This document shows positions 37,128 through 48,775 of a stretch of 64,000 nucleotides of DNA, in pieces; the first letter of the stretch is position 1; the number at the start of each line of letters is the position of its first letter. The stretch comes from Panagrolaimus kolymaensis. Its lineage: Eukaryota; Nematoda; Chromadorea; Rhabditida; Panagrolaimidae. The notes under the pieces were generated by a model that made no database searches, was not told the DNA's origin, and saw only the letters and a program-made list of their open reading frames with translations. The stretch lies in NCBI GenBank assembly GCA_028622995.1, contig JAJQJQ010000003.1:4402001-4466000 (forward strand), written 5' to 3'. Made by a program: the position numbers and the translations under genes.

Positions 37128-40100
37128 TTATAAAAAAGTTGCAAATGAATCTGCACTTATTTCTCGCAAAATTAATTGCACGGGACCTGGCTGCATTAAA
37201 GAAGAAGAATCATTACTTGAATTTTCTTCATCTTCACTTTGACTTTCTTCATTTGCATCGATTAAAGGTGTCATCGCTCGATTATTACTACTATAATGAT
37301 TATTGAATGATAATGATGATGTTTGTGGTTTATTTGAATTTCCAACCATTACTGCGGCAGCAGTAACAGCGCTTGAAGTTATTGCAAGTGCAGCTGAATT
37401 TCTTCTTCTCACTATTATTCTATCATCACAATCAAAACTCCGCTGGTTTGTGGAGGTAATGGAGGATGTGATTCCGGCCGATGACAACCGACGTGGGAGG
37501 AATTTGTTGTTGGGATTGTGATTGTTGGTGCTGTTGTTGTTGGTGATGATGGTGTGATTGTTGTTGTTGTTGAACACCATGTCCTGTGATGGCGGTATTG
37601 GGTAGCGCTGTTGAGCTGATAGAGACTGAACGCGATCCCGGGCTCCATGCTGCGGCTGCTGCTGATAATGATGGTTTACGCTTGATGAGGATGTTGGCAT
37701 CTTCGGTAAATCTAATTTCAGCATTTCCTCCATTAGGGCTGCTTCTTCCAATAGAGGAGTTGTGGTTGATCCCACTCCCTGTGCTGGCACAGAAGCAGGC
37801 CGAGGAATCATGCTCGTGGCCAATATATCCGACGCCTGAAGAAGAGGGTCCATAGACGCCTGTGGTCGAGTCGAACGCCCCACTGGGCAGCTCGCCTCGG
37901 CTAAAATGGAAGTATGTTTTAGTTGCAAAAAGCATAATCACGAAAAATAAAAGTGAAAATAAAACTTAATAGGGAAGAAGCTGTGGAAAAGAAACCAAAA
38001 ATAAAAAATGTTAAGATAAACTCACACAACGCGAGAGTACTAGATTTTACATCCATTATGGATACTGCTGTGCAATTCGTAGATGGTTCAGCAGTGGGAA
38101 AAGGTGGTTGAGGGGTAGTTAATTGACTAAAATAAGGGAAGAGTTGCACAAAAAAACATGTTGGGTGAAAATGATATTATTTTGGTTAAAAGTGAAGGGA
38201 TTTAAAAATTAGATAAAACAAAGGATATAAAAAATATTATATTTTTATTTGGGATAAGTTTGGATATTAGAGTTAAAAAAAGGATTTTGAAAAGTATCGA
38301 ACCTGATAAATCTCATTTGTTGATTAACAAGCTTTCCAACTGCTGAGTGCCTCGTTCTAACATTTTTATATGGTTGAAATAATACAATATAAACTTTAGG
38401 AGCAAAAAAGCAGGCAAGTGCCACCGTTCCGCTCATTGATATGCACATACAAAGTGAAGTTATTTGAATCTATAATTATTTAAGGTAATAAAAATTATTT
38501 AAAAGAAAAACAAAAAATAATTACTTTAAAATTGTTTTGCGTTGCAAAATAAATAGGAGCTAAAAAAATTATTTTAATATTTATAATTAATGAGTTTAAT
38601 CAAATTTACCAAAAGATGCCCATAATATCGACGTTGAATACATGGTAAATCCAATCAACCTGGTTTCATTGAAATTTTCGGGTATTTTTCTAGTTTTTAC
38701 TGCATAAATAGTACATAAAAGAATTAAAAATATGTTATATCCTAATGAAATAGCTAAATGCAAGGTTGCATTTTTGCAAGTTAAAACAGCTTCTATCCTA
38801 GTTGGAAATTGAATATCTGTTGCAGGAGGATCCAAAAATAAAAATATAAAAATGCATATACTTTGGGCAATGACAATTAGTGAGCAAATTAATACCTAAA
38901 GAAATTTTACTTTAACTTTGATATTTTTTAAAGTAAATAGGTTTACCTGTGCTGGAGGTGAAATACATTTAGGCCTTACTGGTGAATTAGCTTTAAAAAC
39001 TCTTGCTAATCTATTAGTTTTAACTAAAATTGCTGCATATACAGCACTCATAGATAATCCCATAAATATTCGTTGAGAAGTACAAATAAATGTTGAAGGT
39101 TTCCAAACTAAGAAAAATGTTACAAAGTAGCATAATGCAATTCCAAATAACATGCAATAACATAGTTCACGGCCTGATGCCATTACCACTGGAGTATTAT
39201 TAAAGCGAATAAAAACTGCAACAACAAAAAGAGTAGATGTAATACCAAAGATTGAAAATATCGATGGAGCCAACGACCATGCGCTAAGCCATTCGAGGTA
39301 GACGGGTTTGATAAATCTGCATGAATCGAGATTAGCATTAGGTACTTGTCCAAGCGGGCATTGAATGCAACTAGTTTCATTGACAATAATTGAGGTAGAA
39401 ATATCACAAGGTATACAAGTCCAACAGCAAGTTTGATCTTGATAAGCTCGATAGAAGCCTCTTTCACAAGGAACACTACACACAGAAACTGGTAAAGCAG
39501 TGCTTCCATCAACAGCCTTTAAATATAAATTTAATGAACTTATAAACTTATTTATTTTGGAAAAAAGCTTACTCGTAACCCATCTCTAACTCTTTCAATA
39601 TCTAATTCAAGATTATTCCCTGCTGCAAGCCATTTTCCGACGGTTGTATAACCACCTTTGTTATCCAATTGGAAAACTGAATATTGACCTATTCCATCAC
39701 CATTGGCATCAATTAATGGTGGTTGATTTGCTAAAATACTCAGTCTAATAATTTAGAAATAAAAATTGTAAGTTCTTACGTAAAATGGATTGATTACGAT
39801 AAAATTTTTGCAATTGTTTTCCTTCAAATCCATGCTTTGAAAGATGGCAATGTTCCCATTTAATATTTTTGCAATAAGTATTTATATATTTGTTTAAGGC
39901 TCTCGCCATAATATGAACTGAATCAATAACAAATGGAACATACGCTTCTTGTTTGAAAGCATAACCAACGGATTCAAAGCATCGACCAAAGTTTTCGTTG
40001 ATTCTATTTGAGCAATTCATGGCTTGCCAATATTCAGATAGAAAAGTATTTACAGGTCCAAGACTCATGAAATATTCGTTAAAACCTTGAACGAATCGCA

Positions 40101-41996
40101 TTTTGGGAGCAATAGTAATGGCACCAGCGACAATGCTTTCATATGATTTTATTACAGCTGTTTTCATGCCCCATGAATCACTTGCAACAAACCTATAGAA
40201 AAATAGCAAATTACAATTTATTAAAAAAATATTACTCACCAGAAATATCCTTTCATTTCAGGATTTGAATCTATCAATCTTTTTAATGTTGTTAAAAATC
40301 TTCTAAGATTATCTTCATCCACAAACATTACAACTCCTCGAGCTTTATTTGTGTGCCGCATTCGTACAAGTAATTCAGTGAATTGTTCATCAGTCCATCG
40401 ACGACTAACTTTATGAATATCTCCATCAATACAAATGCCCATTTCAGTTGCTGCAGCTCGAAAACTATCCATACCCCTTTCACCATATGAACCGGTATCA
40501 GCCACAGCGTGAACATATGTCCATTCTAATTGAGCAACTAAATGTGCCATGGCTTTAGCTTGAAGATTATCAGGTGGTACAACCCGAGAAAAATATTCGA
40601 ATCTAAAAAACGTTTTTTAACTCAATGTTTTTACTTATAAATTATGAATTTTAAGTAGTGAGTTTGAGACAAGAGAAAATAATTTTAAAAAATAAACTTT
40701 AAACTTTCAGCTAAAAAGAAAGCAAAGAAGCCACATTTTTTTAAACAATAATTCCGTAGTTTCCAAAAGGAGAAAATCGATAAAATAAAGAAAAACTTGG
40801 CAACAAAAAAATATCGTAATCCATAAACTCCAATTAGTCCTCATAAATAATAATGGTTATATAAAATGCGTGTTTAAAAATAGATTTACCGAGGTTTTTC
40901 ACTAAGATCGACACCCGTAGAAGAATAACTGAGCATTGGAATCTATAAATAATTTATTCATTCATTATTATGCGTTTTTTTGCTTCTTTTTTTGCTTACT
41001 TTAAAAAGCTGTAACATTGAAGCAACCATAACTGAAACCTGACTCGATGCCGCACCTACTACCGCTGCAACTGGTTGACGTTGATAAGTGGCTCGAGAAC
41101 CATCAGAACATGTTAAACCATCCGACGAAGACATAACAGTTTTAATAAATTCTAAACTTTGTTCAAGAGCATGAGTTTCAACAGAGCTAAAAATAATGAT
41201 AAATAAATTCTTTGATTATTTAAGGTTAATCTCTTTATCTTCTTGCTCTTTAAATTTATTTTATTTTTGAATAAAAGATAATCCGACAACATTGCAAAAG
41301 TGCCAAGTAAAAAAAAATATGAAAAGAAATTGATATCCTTTTTTGTATTTATTTTTTGTGGTATAAAATTAAAAACATCACTTTGCCTCTTTTTTTTCTT
41401 AGACTTTTTTAACCAAAACAACTAAGAAAGTATACTACGAAAAACTTCACAAAATATGCTCATCCCGGAACCACAAAAAAATTCTCGTATTTTTTGGATT
41501 TAGATCCTTTAACTAACTGAATAAGCGTCAAAATGGGATAAAAATTTATGGAAGACTTTTTAACTTTTCTTTGTTCTCTTTTTTTTTGTTGCTTCCATGT
41601 CATTGTATTTGCATCCTTTAACAATATTACATTTTTTGCAACAACAAAAAAAGAAGATAACAGAGCAAAAGCTTTAAAATAAGAACAACCATACCATGAA
41701 TCCAAAATTTGTGCGCCCAATTGAATTCCGGGTAATAAATGTGGATTTTGATTAATAACTTCAAGAGAATAAAGCATTGCAACCATTCGTTGTAAACCTT
41801 GATCGGCTTTGATGCGACCGCATTGGGATGCATTTCTTCCGGCTTCATGAATAGGAAATAAGCCGCCAAGTAATATATCACCTGCTAAATAAACTTGTCG
41901 GACGGCGTAAACATGTTGCGGCGATATAAATATTAATATTTGGCAAATAATTACGGCAATTGCCGTGATTACCACATCTGCAAACGCCGTCCGCAT
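37128..41996 (-). CDS. metabotropic glutamate receptor (class C GPCR), 12 exons, 1135 aa
   Basis: G-protein-coupled receptor for glutamate. Exons: 41996-41695, 41186-41000, 40942-40890, 40602-40240, 40192-39780, 39730-39573, 39516-38947, 38895-38610, 38559-38525, 38469-38303, 38126-38026, 37900-37128; total 3408 bases, in frame. Signal peptide, then a Venus-flytrap ligand domain (LGGLFPIHEAG, GRIKADQG, LSYSSTGVDLSEKPR, FFSRVVPPDN-like), a cysteine-rich domain (CSVPCERGFY...CCWTCIPC...CIQCPLG), and seven transmembrane helices (first near 39290-39220, last in the 38469-38303 exon) ending FQPYKNVRTRHSAV. The C-tail exon is unusual: low-complexity, GC-rich, and open in two frames; a GTGT tandem donor at 38027-38024 could give a second tail. 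Length compares with mammalian mGluRs (about 900-1200). Subtype group is not assigned. Confidence 0.92.
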
Positions 41997-44900
41997 CTGG
42001 TTTATAAGCTAATACTTTGAGGAATAGCTGAAGAAACATGATGGACGACACAATTCAAATAAAGTTGGAAGCATGATTGAAAAATAAAAAATATAATATT
42101 TTATAAATATCTCGTTGTCGCTAAAAATAAATATAAAAATATATAAACAATCACTGAATATTTTTAGACAAAAAAAAATTTTTTTAAAGAACAAAGTTAG
42201 AAACACAAAATAGAAAAAAACACAAACACGCTAAAGTGTTTAAAAAGCGGAAAAATAAATGAAGCAGCAGCAACGGCAAAGGAAACGGATAAAGTCACGC
42301 CTTAGAGAGAAAGATATCAATTGGAAAAATGATCTGATATATTTATATAAGAACAAGGAAATGAAATAATAATAATTAAAAGAGGAAACTTTTTTAGTTA
42401 ATTAGACGCCCAATAAATTTTAATAATAATTATTTTTGGAAACTATAAATATTTACGAATGCATAATTCGTTGATAATTATGAAGCAAGAAATGTCAAGA
42501 TTTATTTGAGGAGCACCAAAAATGATCCCTCTTACTTATTTTTTGGAAGCTTCTCGAATATACAGGTGTAAGTTATTAAAGGAAAAAACATATAAACATG
42601 TAAAGTAAAAAGAAGAAGAAGAAGAAAAAAGATTATTGTTGTCTAAATGTTAAAAGAGGTATTGAGAAGGAAAAACGGCGGAAGTTTTGCTTTTAGGCTT
42701 TTTTTTGAAATGTATGCCAACAACTATTTTTTGCCACTTTGAAACCAGGAGATAGGACATTGTGTTTTTTTGTGGCCCATATCTTCAAAAATACTCTACC
42801 TCTACAAAAAAAAGAAGAAGAAAAACAAAACAGGAAAGCTTTTAAAAGGCGGAGTTTAAAGAAGCATTTTAAGACAATGTAAAAAATATTTCTTAAAGTG
42901 TTATGACTTTGAAGCAACCAAAATCAACAGGAAATGGTAAAAAAATATCTGCGCGTGGTTCCTTAAAAAATATATTACAGTTAAAAATAAAAAGTTGTCT
43001 TTTTAAGGAATCTCTTTAAAAGTATAATATTTCCCTATATGGATTTGATATCCTACAAACGTGCGAAATGCTAATGCCAACAAAAAATAAACACGACGAT
43101 GCCTCTCCCGTACAAAGCTGCATCGTTAAAAATGCATATTTTTTTGTGTATACATATTGTTTCGAAGTTGTAAGAAATGAATAATAAATGAAAGAATAAC
43201 ACGAATAAAAAAAGTAACTTTTTATTTTAAAGTAATCGAAATTTTTAAGAAATACATATATTAAACAATAAAGACTAAAAAACATTGACGACTTTACACG
43301 ATTAAATCCCTTGGATTTAAAAAGAAATAAAAATATTGAAAATGTTAAAAAACCAAAAGATAAAAGTGGCAACTAAAGAATCTCTTTCATTTTCATTCTC
43401 TATAGCACGGGTGCGCAGGTATGTCAAAGAGATAGAAGCTAAATCCTAGAAAGCAAAGGAGAAGAAATTTTTTAGGAGAAAAAGAAGCAAAATCAAAAAA
43501 GGTGAGTAGCTTCAAGAGAGGCTTTTTCATCAAAAAAATAAATTCGACTTGAAAATCTTTCTTTAAAAAAAATGGCACACGAAGCAGTAAAAGAATGCGA
43601 CGCTAACATAAGTAATAAGAAATATGATGCCATCACCATCGGCAGCAGCAACACGACGTGGCGCCGTGCATAGTTGTCAAGAAATCCGCGCACAAGAAAG
43701 AAAGAAAAAAAACTTTAAAGAAGAAATCCGAGACAAAGTCTCTATCGCTAAAATGGTCTTCGCTTGAAGCTTCTGCGCATAATGCTTAATATAATATCAA
43801 TGACAAAATAAAAAATAAAATAAAAGATACTTGAGGAGATTGTTACTATTTCTTTCAAAAAAAAATATATATAAAATATTTTTTTCTCCCCCTTTTTAAA
43901 GCCCCCTCTGGCCTCTCACTTAAAGTGGTGGTGAACATTATCAAAAAAACGCGTGTTTTTTTTATTTTATTTTGAGGCTTCACACAATTGTCGATGAAAA
44001 AAAAACACAAACAAAAAAGTAAATGAATAGTCATGAAACAACAGCACATCTATGTTATTATTTCTGTGTTTTGGGAGAAGAAAAAAAAGTGATGATTGCG
44101 TGGCCATCAAAATGAATTTGGTTATTTAGGTGAAAACTTCTTCTTTTTTTCCTTTTTGTTTTGGGAGTAAGAAGAAGAGGATGAGAAATTTGGTGATGAA
44201 AATATTTCGAAAAATATTTTGAAAAGAAACATTTTAAGATTTTCTGGGAGAAAGCCAAAATTGGTCCTTTTCTTCTTTAAAAATAAAAAGATGAGGGACA
44301 CCCCCGAAAAAAAAAACAACAACAACGAGACTAATCACATTCTCAATATTTTTGGGCGTAAATAGAATCTATTTTTTTATCCTCCAAAAAAAACAATGGT
44401 TGCTAAAATTTGGTCATTTTTTGCACAAATTTTTTAAGTTATTTTTTCCATACTTTTTCTGGGAGTTGCTAAAACAAATGAAACACACTTTTTTAAACAT
44501 TATTTATATTTATGATGGGACATTATTTTTCAACCATTAAACAACATTCAATGTAGAAGTCAGTCATATTGGGTTGCAACAAACAATTACTTCTTCTTTT
44601 AATGTAAGTATGAGGGCTTCCTGCTTAACTCATTTGTCTATATACTAATTATATAATGTAAGAAAGAACATTTAAATAAAATAAAATACAAAAAAAAATT
44701 AAATAAAAATAACACAAAGAAATCAAAGAAACCACATAAAAGTGAGAGTAAAAAACTTTAACATAGACCAGACGAAAAACTTCCAAAAAAGCAAGTATAT
44801 GCAAAACTATTTTTTGATTTGTTTTCCCAAGGGAAAATTGTTGGTGAAAAGCTGATAATAAAAAGCATTTCATCCTTCGTCTACTAAGCGTCTTTTCTTC

Positions 44901-46384
44901 AATTTCAATTTTAAAATAATCAAAGCTCTTTCTCTCTCAACACTTAATCAACATAAAGCCTTTTAGCACCAAAAATAATACTATATAAAAAAGTTTTTTG
45001 CTTTCGAAAAATTGACCGCTTAAGCTAGGATTTTTAGTTATTTGGAATTAAAGATCCATCCAAAATAAAAAAATAAAAAATAAAAATAAAATAAAAACAG
45101 AAGAAATAAAAAAACTTTTCTATTCTGAAGCAATGTTCTGGAAGCACCCTTTCACACTATTCTTCTTTTTTTTTCAAAAAAGTGCAGCGTCTCATTTTAA
45201 GCTAACAAACAAAAAACATTATTTTTAAAGCATAAATTTTTTTGTTTGAAATAAAAAGGGTCAGATAAAAAGTTTTTGGTGCAAACAAAAAAAAAGAAGA
45301 ATAAAACTGTCTTCTTAGGTTTTAAGTTTTTGAGATTGGTATTTGGCACTCTATTCTATTCACTTTAGTAACTCCGCCTTGATTACTTTGTAAGACAAAA
45401 TAACATTAATCAAGTGGTAGGCAAATTTACGGGATAACGACAAATTTTTGACTGACGGTAAAAAAGAAGTGACACCCCCATAATGCGGTAGCTAAAACTA
45501 GCTTCTGATAGCTTTACGACAAGGCGTTATATTCGATTGTAAATCTTAAATAGCAAAAAATTAAAAGAAAAAACGAAAAATGTGGAGTTGGATTTTATTT
45601 TAAATTTTACAAGTTTATTTTAAAAAAGGCTAATCTTTTCCATGAAGAGCCTTGCTGGTAGAAATGTGAGATAATATCCATAAAAGTTTGAGACTAGACA
45701 CTTTTATTTAAAAGTTAGCAAGCAAAAATGCAACAACGGAAGTGAAAAAAAGATTAAGAGTTTCTTGCAAAAAAATATACCAACTCCATCATTATTTAAT
45801 TCTCGATATCTAGGAAACTTCCACAAAAATATTAATTGCAAAAACAGCGTAATTTATTCGGCAAAAGCAAGACCTTTTAGCTTTGTTACTTTACAACGAT
45901 GAGTAAATTGCAACGTTCACTAAGTTCATTCCAAAAATGGCAAAGAGCTAATTGCCTTTGACGGAAATATAGTGTAAAACTTGGGTAAATCAAAAAAAAA
46001 TTGCTCTTACTTCTGACGCAAAAACAAAATAAAGTGCTAATGAGTTTTTTTCCACAAAAGTCCAGAAAACTTTTTTAACGAAAAAAATAAAAAAGCAAAG
46101 TTGATCAGAAGACATCCGGTGCGGTGCATTTGCTTCTGGTTTCTAGAAGCAGAAGCTTTTATAAAATAAAAAGAAAGAAAGACGGAAACTAAGGTTTAAA
46201 GAAGAAGAAATTTATGAAGTTATTGAAGCAAAAACAAAAGCACTTTAATCTCTTTCTTTTTTTTACTTTTTGCAAAAAACCGTTAAATTTGTTTTTTTTA
46301 AAGAAGGAAGTTGTACTAAAAATTTACTTTTTTAACTAACACGCATATTTGAGATCAAAGAAAAAAATACATATAAAACAATTT
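41997..46384. other. 4.4-kb spacer upstream of the glutamate receptor gene
   Basis: No gene supported. The + strand is A-rich (T-rich on receptor sense strand) with homopolymer runs. Minus-strand frames at 42693-42917, 43016-43372, 44058-44325 and similar are Phe/Leu/Ser-rich and overlap each other, as expected from T-tracts. Region 45300-46100 is less homopolymeric but still has no coding frame or RNA signature I could identify. It lies between the 3' end of PAQR3 and the receptor start, so promoter or 5' UTR introns of the receptor are likely. Confidence 0.55.
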
Positions 46385-47538
46385 TTAAAACGCAGTTATA
46401 GTCTCATTAAACATAATTTCTTCATCATTTTTTATGGCATTGGAAGAGGCAGTCGCAAATGTACATGAATTTACATCCGTATGATAATGTGTTAAAAGTT
46501 CAATACCAGCTGAATGCCAAAATATCATTGCCATTAAAATAAGCAAGTGCCACCATTGGTGACTACAACCAACATAATCGAAGCAACCTATAATTTTTAA
46601 ATGTTGTTCATAATTTATGGGTTTCAATAAATAAAAAAGGATTTAAATTAAAAAAACTAACCAGGAAAATATCTTTCTGGTATCAAAGTTGCATAAAAGA
46701 GAAAAGCTAATCCAAGTAAAGAAAAGAGCAAAAAAATGTTTGGTAACCATTTCTAAAAAAAAATTTAAAATTAAATAATTATAATAATAGTTTGAGTCTT
46801 ACCGCAACATGAGGATGATCCCAGCCTCCATGCAAACTAATCCAATGAGTGGTGGGATAAAGTCCAAAAGCGGTGATAAGAATGTAGGTCACGTGTAAAT
46901 AACCGATTCGGGTTTTACCAAATCGTTTGGTCAATGAATCTTTGCGAGCGGGGATGTAAAGGGTAATAAAAAGAATTATCAATAAACCAAAAAGATAAGT
47001 GTTTTGAATATCCTAAAAATTTATACTTTTAAGTCAATTTAAAAATAAGGAAGCTTACAGAAAAGCAATAAAATGAAGTATAAATTCCTCCAAGATACAT
47101 TCCTAATAAACCAGCCGAAATTCCAAATACGTCTGCTCTCAACCATGTTTGTCTCGTTCTTGAATTAATGCACCCAAAAGTATGATAACCAGCCGACAAG
47201 GCCATACAAGTCTGGGAACCAAAAATCGACAAAAACATCATAATATAATCATTTGAATTAGCCCCTATTCTGGGCAAAACATAAAAAATATTATTAAATT
47301 GCATCCACGTGAAATATAAAAAACCAAAGAAATGACTCCAAATATTTACTGTTTCATTTGACCATGTAAAAATACTTTCAAAACACATGCGAGCTGTAAT
47401 TTTGGTTGGACGATAAGCAGAATGGATATGTTCATTGAGCCACATGCATGGCTTCAAAGTGTCTCGATGTACAAGCTTATAACGACGATGTTGGCGGCAA
47501 ATATGGCTGTGACGACAAAGATGGCAACGAGTCATCAC
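46385..47538 (-). CDS. progestin/adipoQ receptor family member 3 (PAQR3), 327 aa
   Basis: Seven-transmembrane protein of the hemolysin-III/adiponectin receptor superfamily; in vertebrates PAQR3 resides in the Golgi and sequesters Raf kinase. Exons: 47538-47059, 47012-46803, 46752-46662, 46587-46385, in phase. Conserved PAQR motifs are present: SNETVNIWSH near residue 60 (Glu and His zinc-site motif region), SAGYHTFGC in the middle, PERYFPG and GCSHQWWHLL near the end. Together with the helix pattern these match PAQR3 more closely than AdipoR. The N-terminus is cysteine/histidine-rich (CHLCRHSHICRQHRR), which is not typical and may be lineage-specific or mark an uncertain start. A 27-base near-perfect inverted repeat lies about 210 bases upstream. 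Confidence 0.88.
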
Positions 47539-48291
47539 TAAAAATTAATTGATTTTACTTTTACATACTCAAAAGAAAAAGTTAGATTTAAAACATTAAA
47601 GAACGAAAGTGAAAGTTTTGTGTTACGGGCGGCAAATCTTTGAGCGACAGGAAACTTTTTTACTTTCTTAAGTTAGTAAATTGCACACACTTAAGAAAAC
47701 CATTCATTCGATCGATCCCTTTTCAGGAGAGGAAAGAGTCAGTCAGACGACGACAACGTCGTTGTCGTCGTCACTTCCACCCGGAGGGGATATTCTTCTT
47801 TTATTTTACGCCATCAAATAACCTGCATGCGCGAAATTGAAGGATTAGATTTGCGACTACGACGCACAAATTTCTTCAGTTTACAGAATGGTTGGAGGAT
47901 ACGCGCAAATCAAAAAGAAGAAGAAAAGGAAGGATTTCTTTATGGCTTGTGATTATAAAAATTACACAATTTAGAAAGATCAAACGAAAAAAAAAATATT
48001 CGTGAAGAAATTTGATTTTTTTTCTCGATTTTTCATTTCTGGTCAGCCGCTTGCTTCTTTCTGAAACGATTAATAAAACAAAAGAATGAAATTTGATAAC
48101 AAAAAAAGCATCCATCCTTTTTTGGATGGCTGTTGAAAAAAGAGGCATTATATAATTTATAAAATGGAAATTGTTAATCGACGGAAATGCACTAATCACG
48201 TTTCTTAATTCTATTAAATATAGAGATTGATTTTTATTTAATTATATTAGTTACATACATATTTAACAAATTAAAATTAAAATTTTTTATT
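47539..48291. other. spacer between PAQR3 5' end and fibulin 3' end
   Basis: About 750 bases. The part nearest PAQR3 (47600-47880) is GC-richer and carries the inverted repeat, so is probably the PAQR3 promoter. The remainder (47880-48291) is AT-rich and likely includes fibulin 3' sequences. A frame at 47640-47840 (+) overlaps the inverted repeat and has no recognisable domain. Confidence 0.5.
47746..47772. repeat. 27-base inverted repeat, 13-base arms
   Basis: Arms GACGACGACAACG (47746-47758) and CGTTGTCGTCGTC (47760-47772) are exact reverse complements around a single T at 47759. It is built from GAC/GTC triplets and can form a cruciform or, if transcribed, a hairpin. It sits about 210 bases upstream of the PAQR3 start codon. 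Confidence 0.85.
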
Positions 48292-48775
48292 TTAAAATGG
48301 AAACCTTGATACATCAACTTGAATAAGTGCAACATTATGAGCAAGCAATGAATTAGTTCTTGATTTGGTATTGATATGCAATCGAACGATTTCAATGGCA
48401 GGACCTTTTATTGGCTTTTTTATCTTTACAATACCTAAAAAATCGAAAAAGAAAGATAAGGAAAATAGTTTTATTAAGTTTGTTTACCAAGATTTTCTTT
48501 TTGTTCAACAAGAAAATGCTCTTGATTCTTTAAATCGAGGTAATATTCAACGGAAAATGGAGTATTCATTTGAACTCTTATTTTTGAAACCTTAAAATTA
48601 ATCTTTGTCGAAGTCCCTTTAATTTTTTAACTCACTTCCATGGGGCTAAAAATTTCTTTCAAAGAAGGAATGGCAGCATATTGATAAAGAATTTCTTTAG
48701 TAAAATTTCCAAGACAAAAATGATCCATTGGGAAGCATTCCTTAATGCAAGCATATCCATCTTCAATTTTGCTAA
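48292..48775 (-). other. alternative terminal exons B of fibulin (1C-like)
   Basis: Three exons (about 48775-48640, 48597-48488, 48437-48292) encode a second complete fibulin C-domain: [10 protein letters not shown], then [20 protein letters not shown] and the terminal [12 protein letters not shown]. The xVRPIxGPxxxxLxL pattern recalls human fibulin-1C from memory. It lies downstream of exon A, so its use requires skipping exon A. Confidence 0.7.

Noticed and set aside
41152..41421. 89-codon minus-strand frame between receptor exons
   Set aside because: Lies in intron 1 of the glutamate receptor; Lys/Leu/Phe-rich and splices around cleanly.
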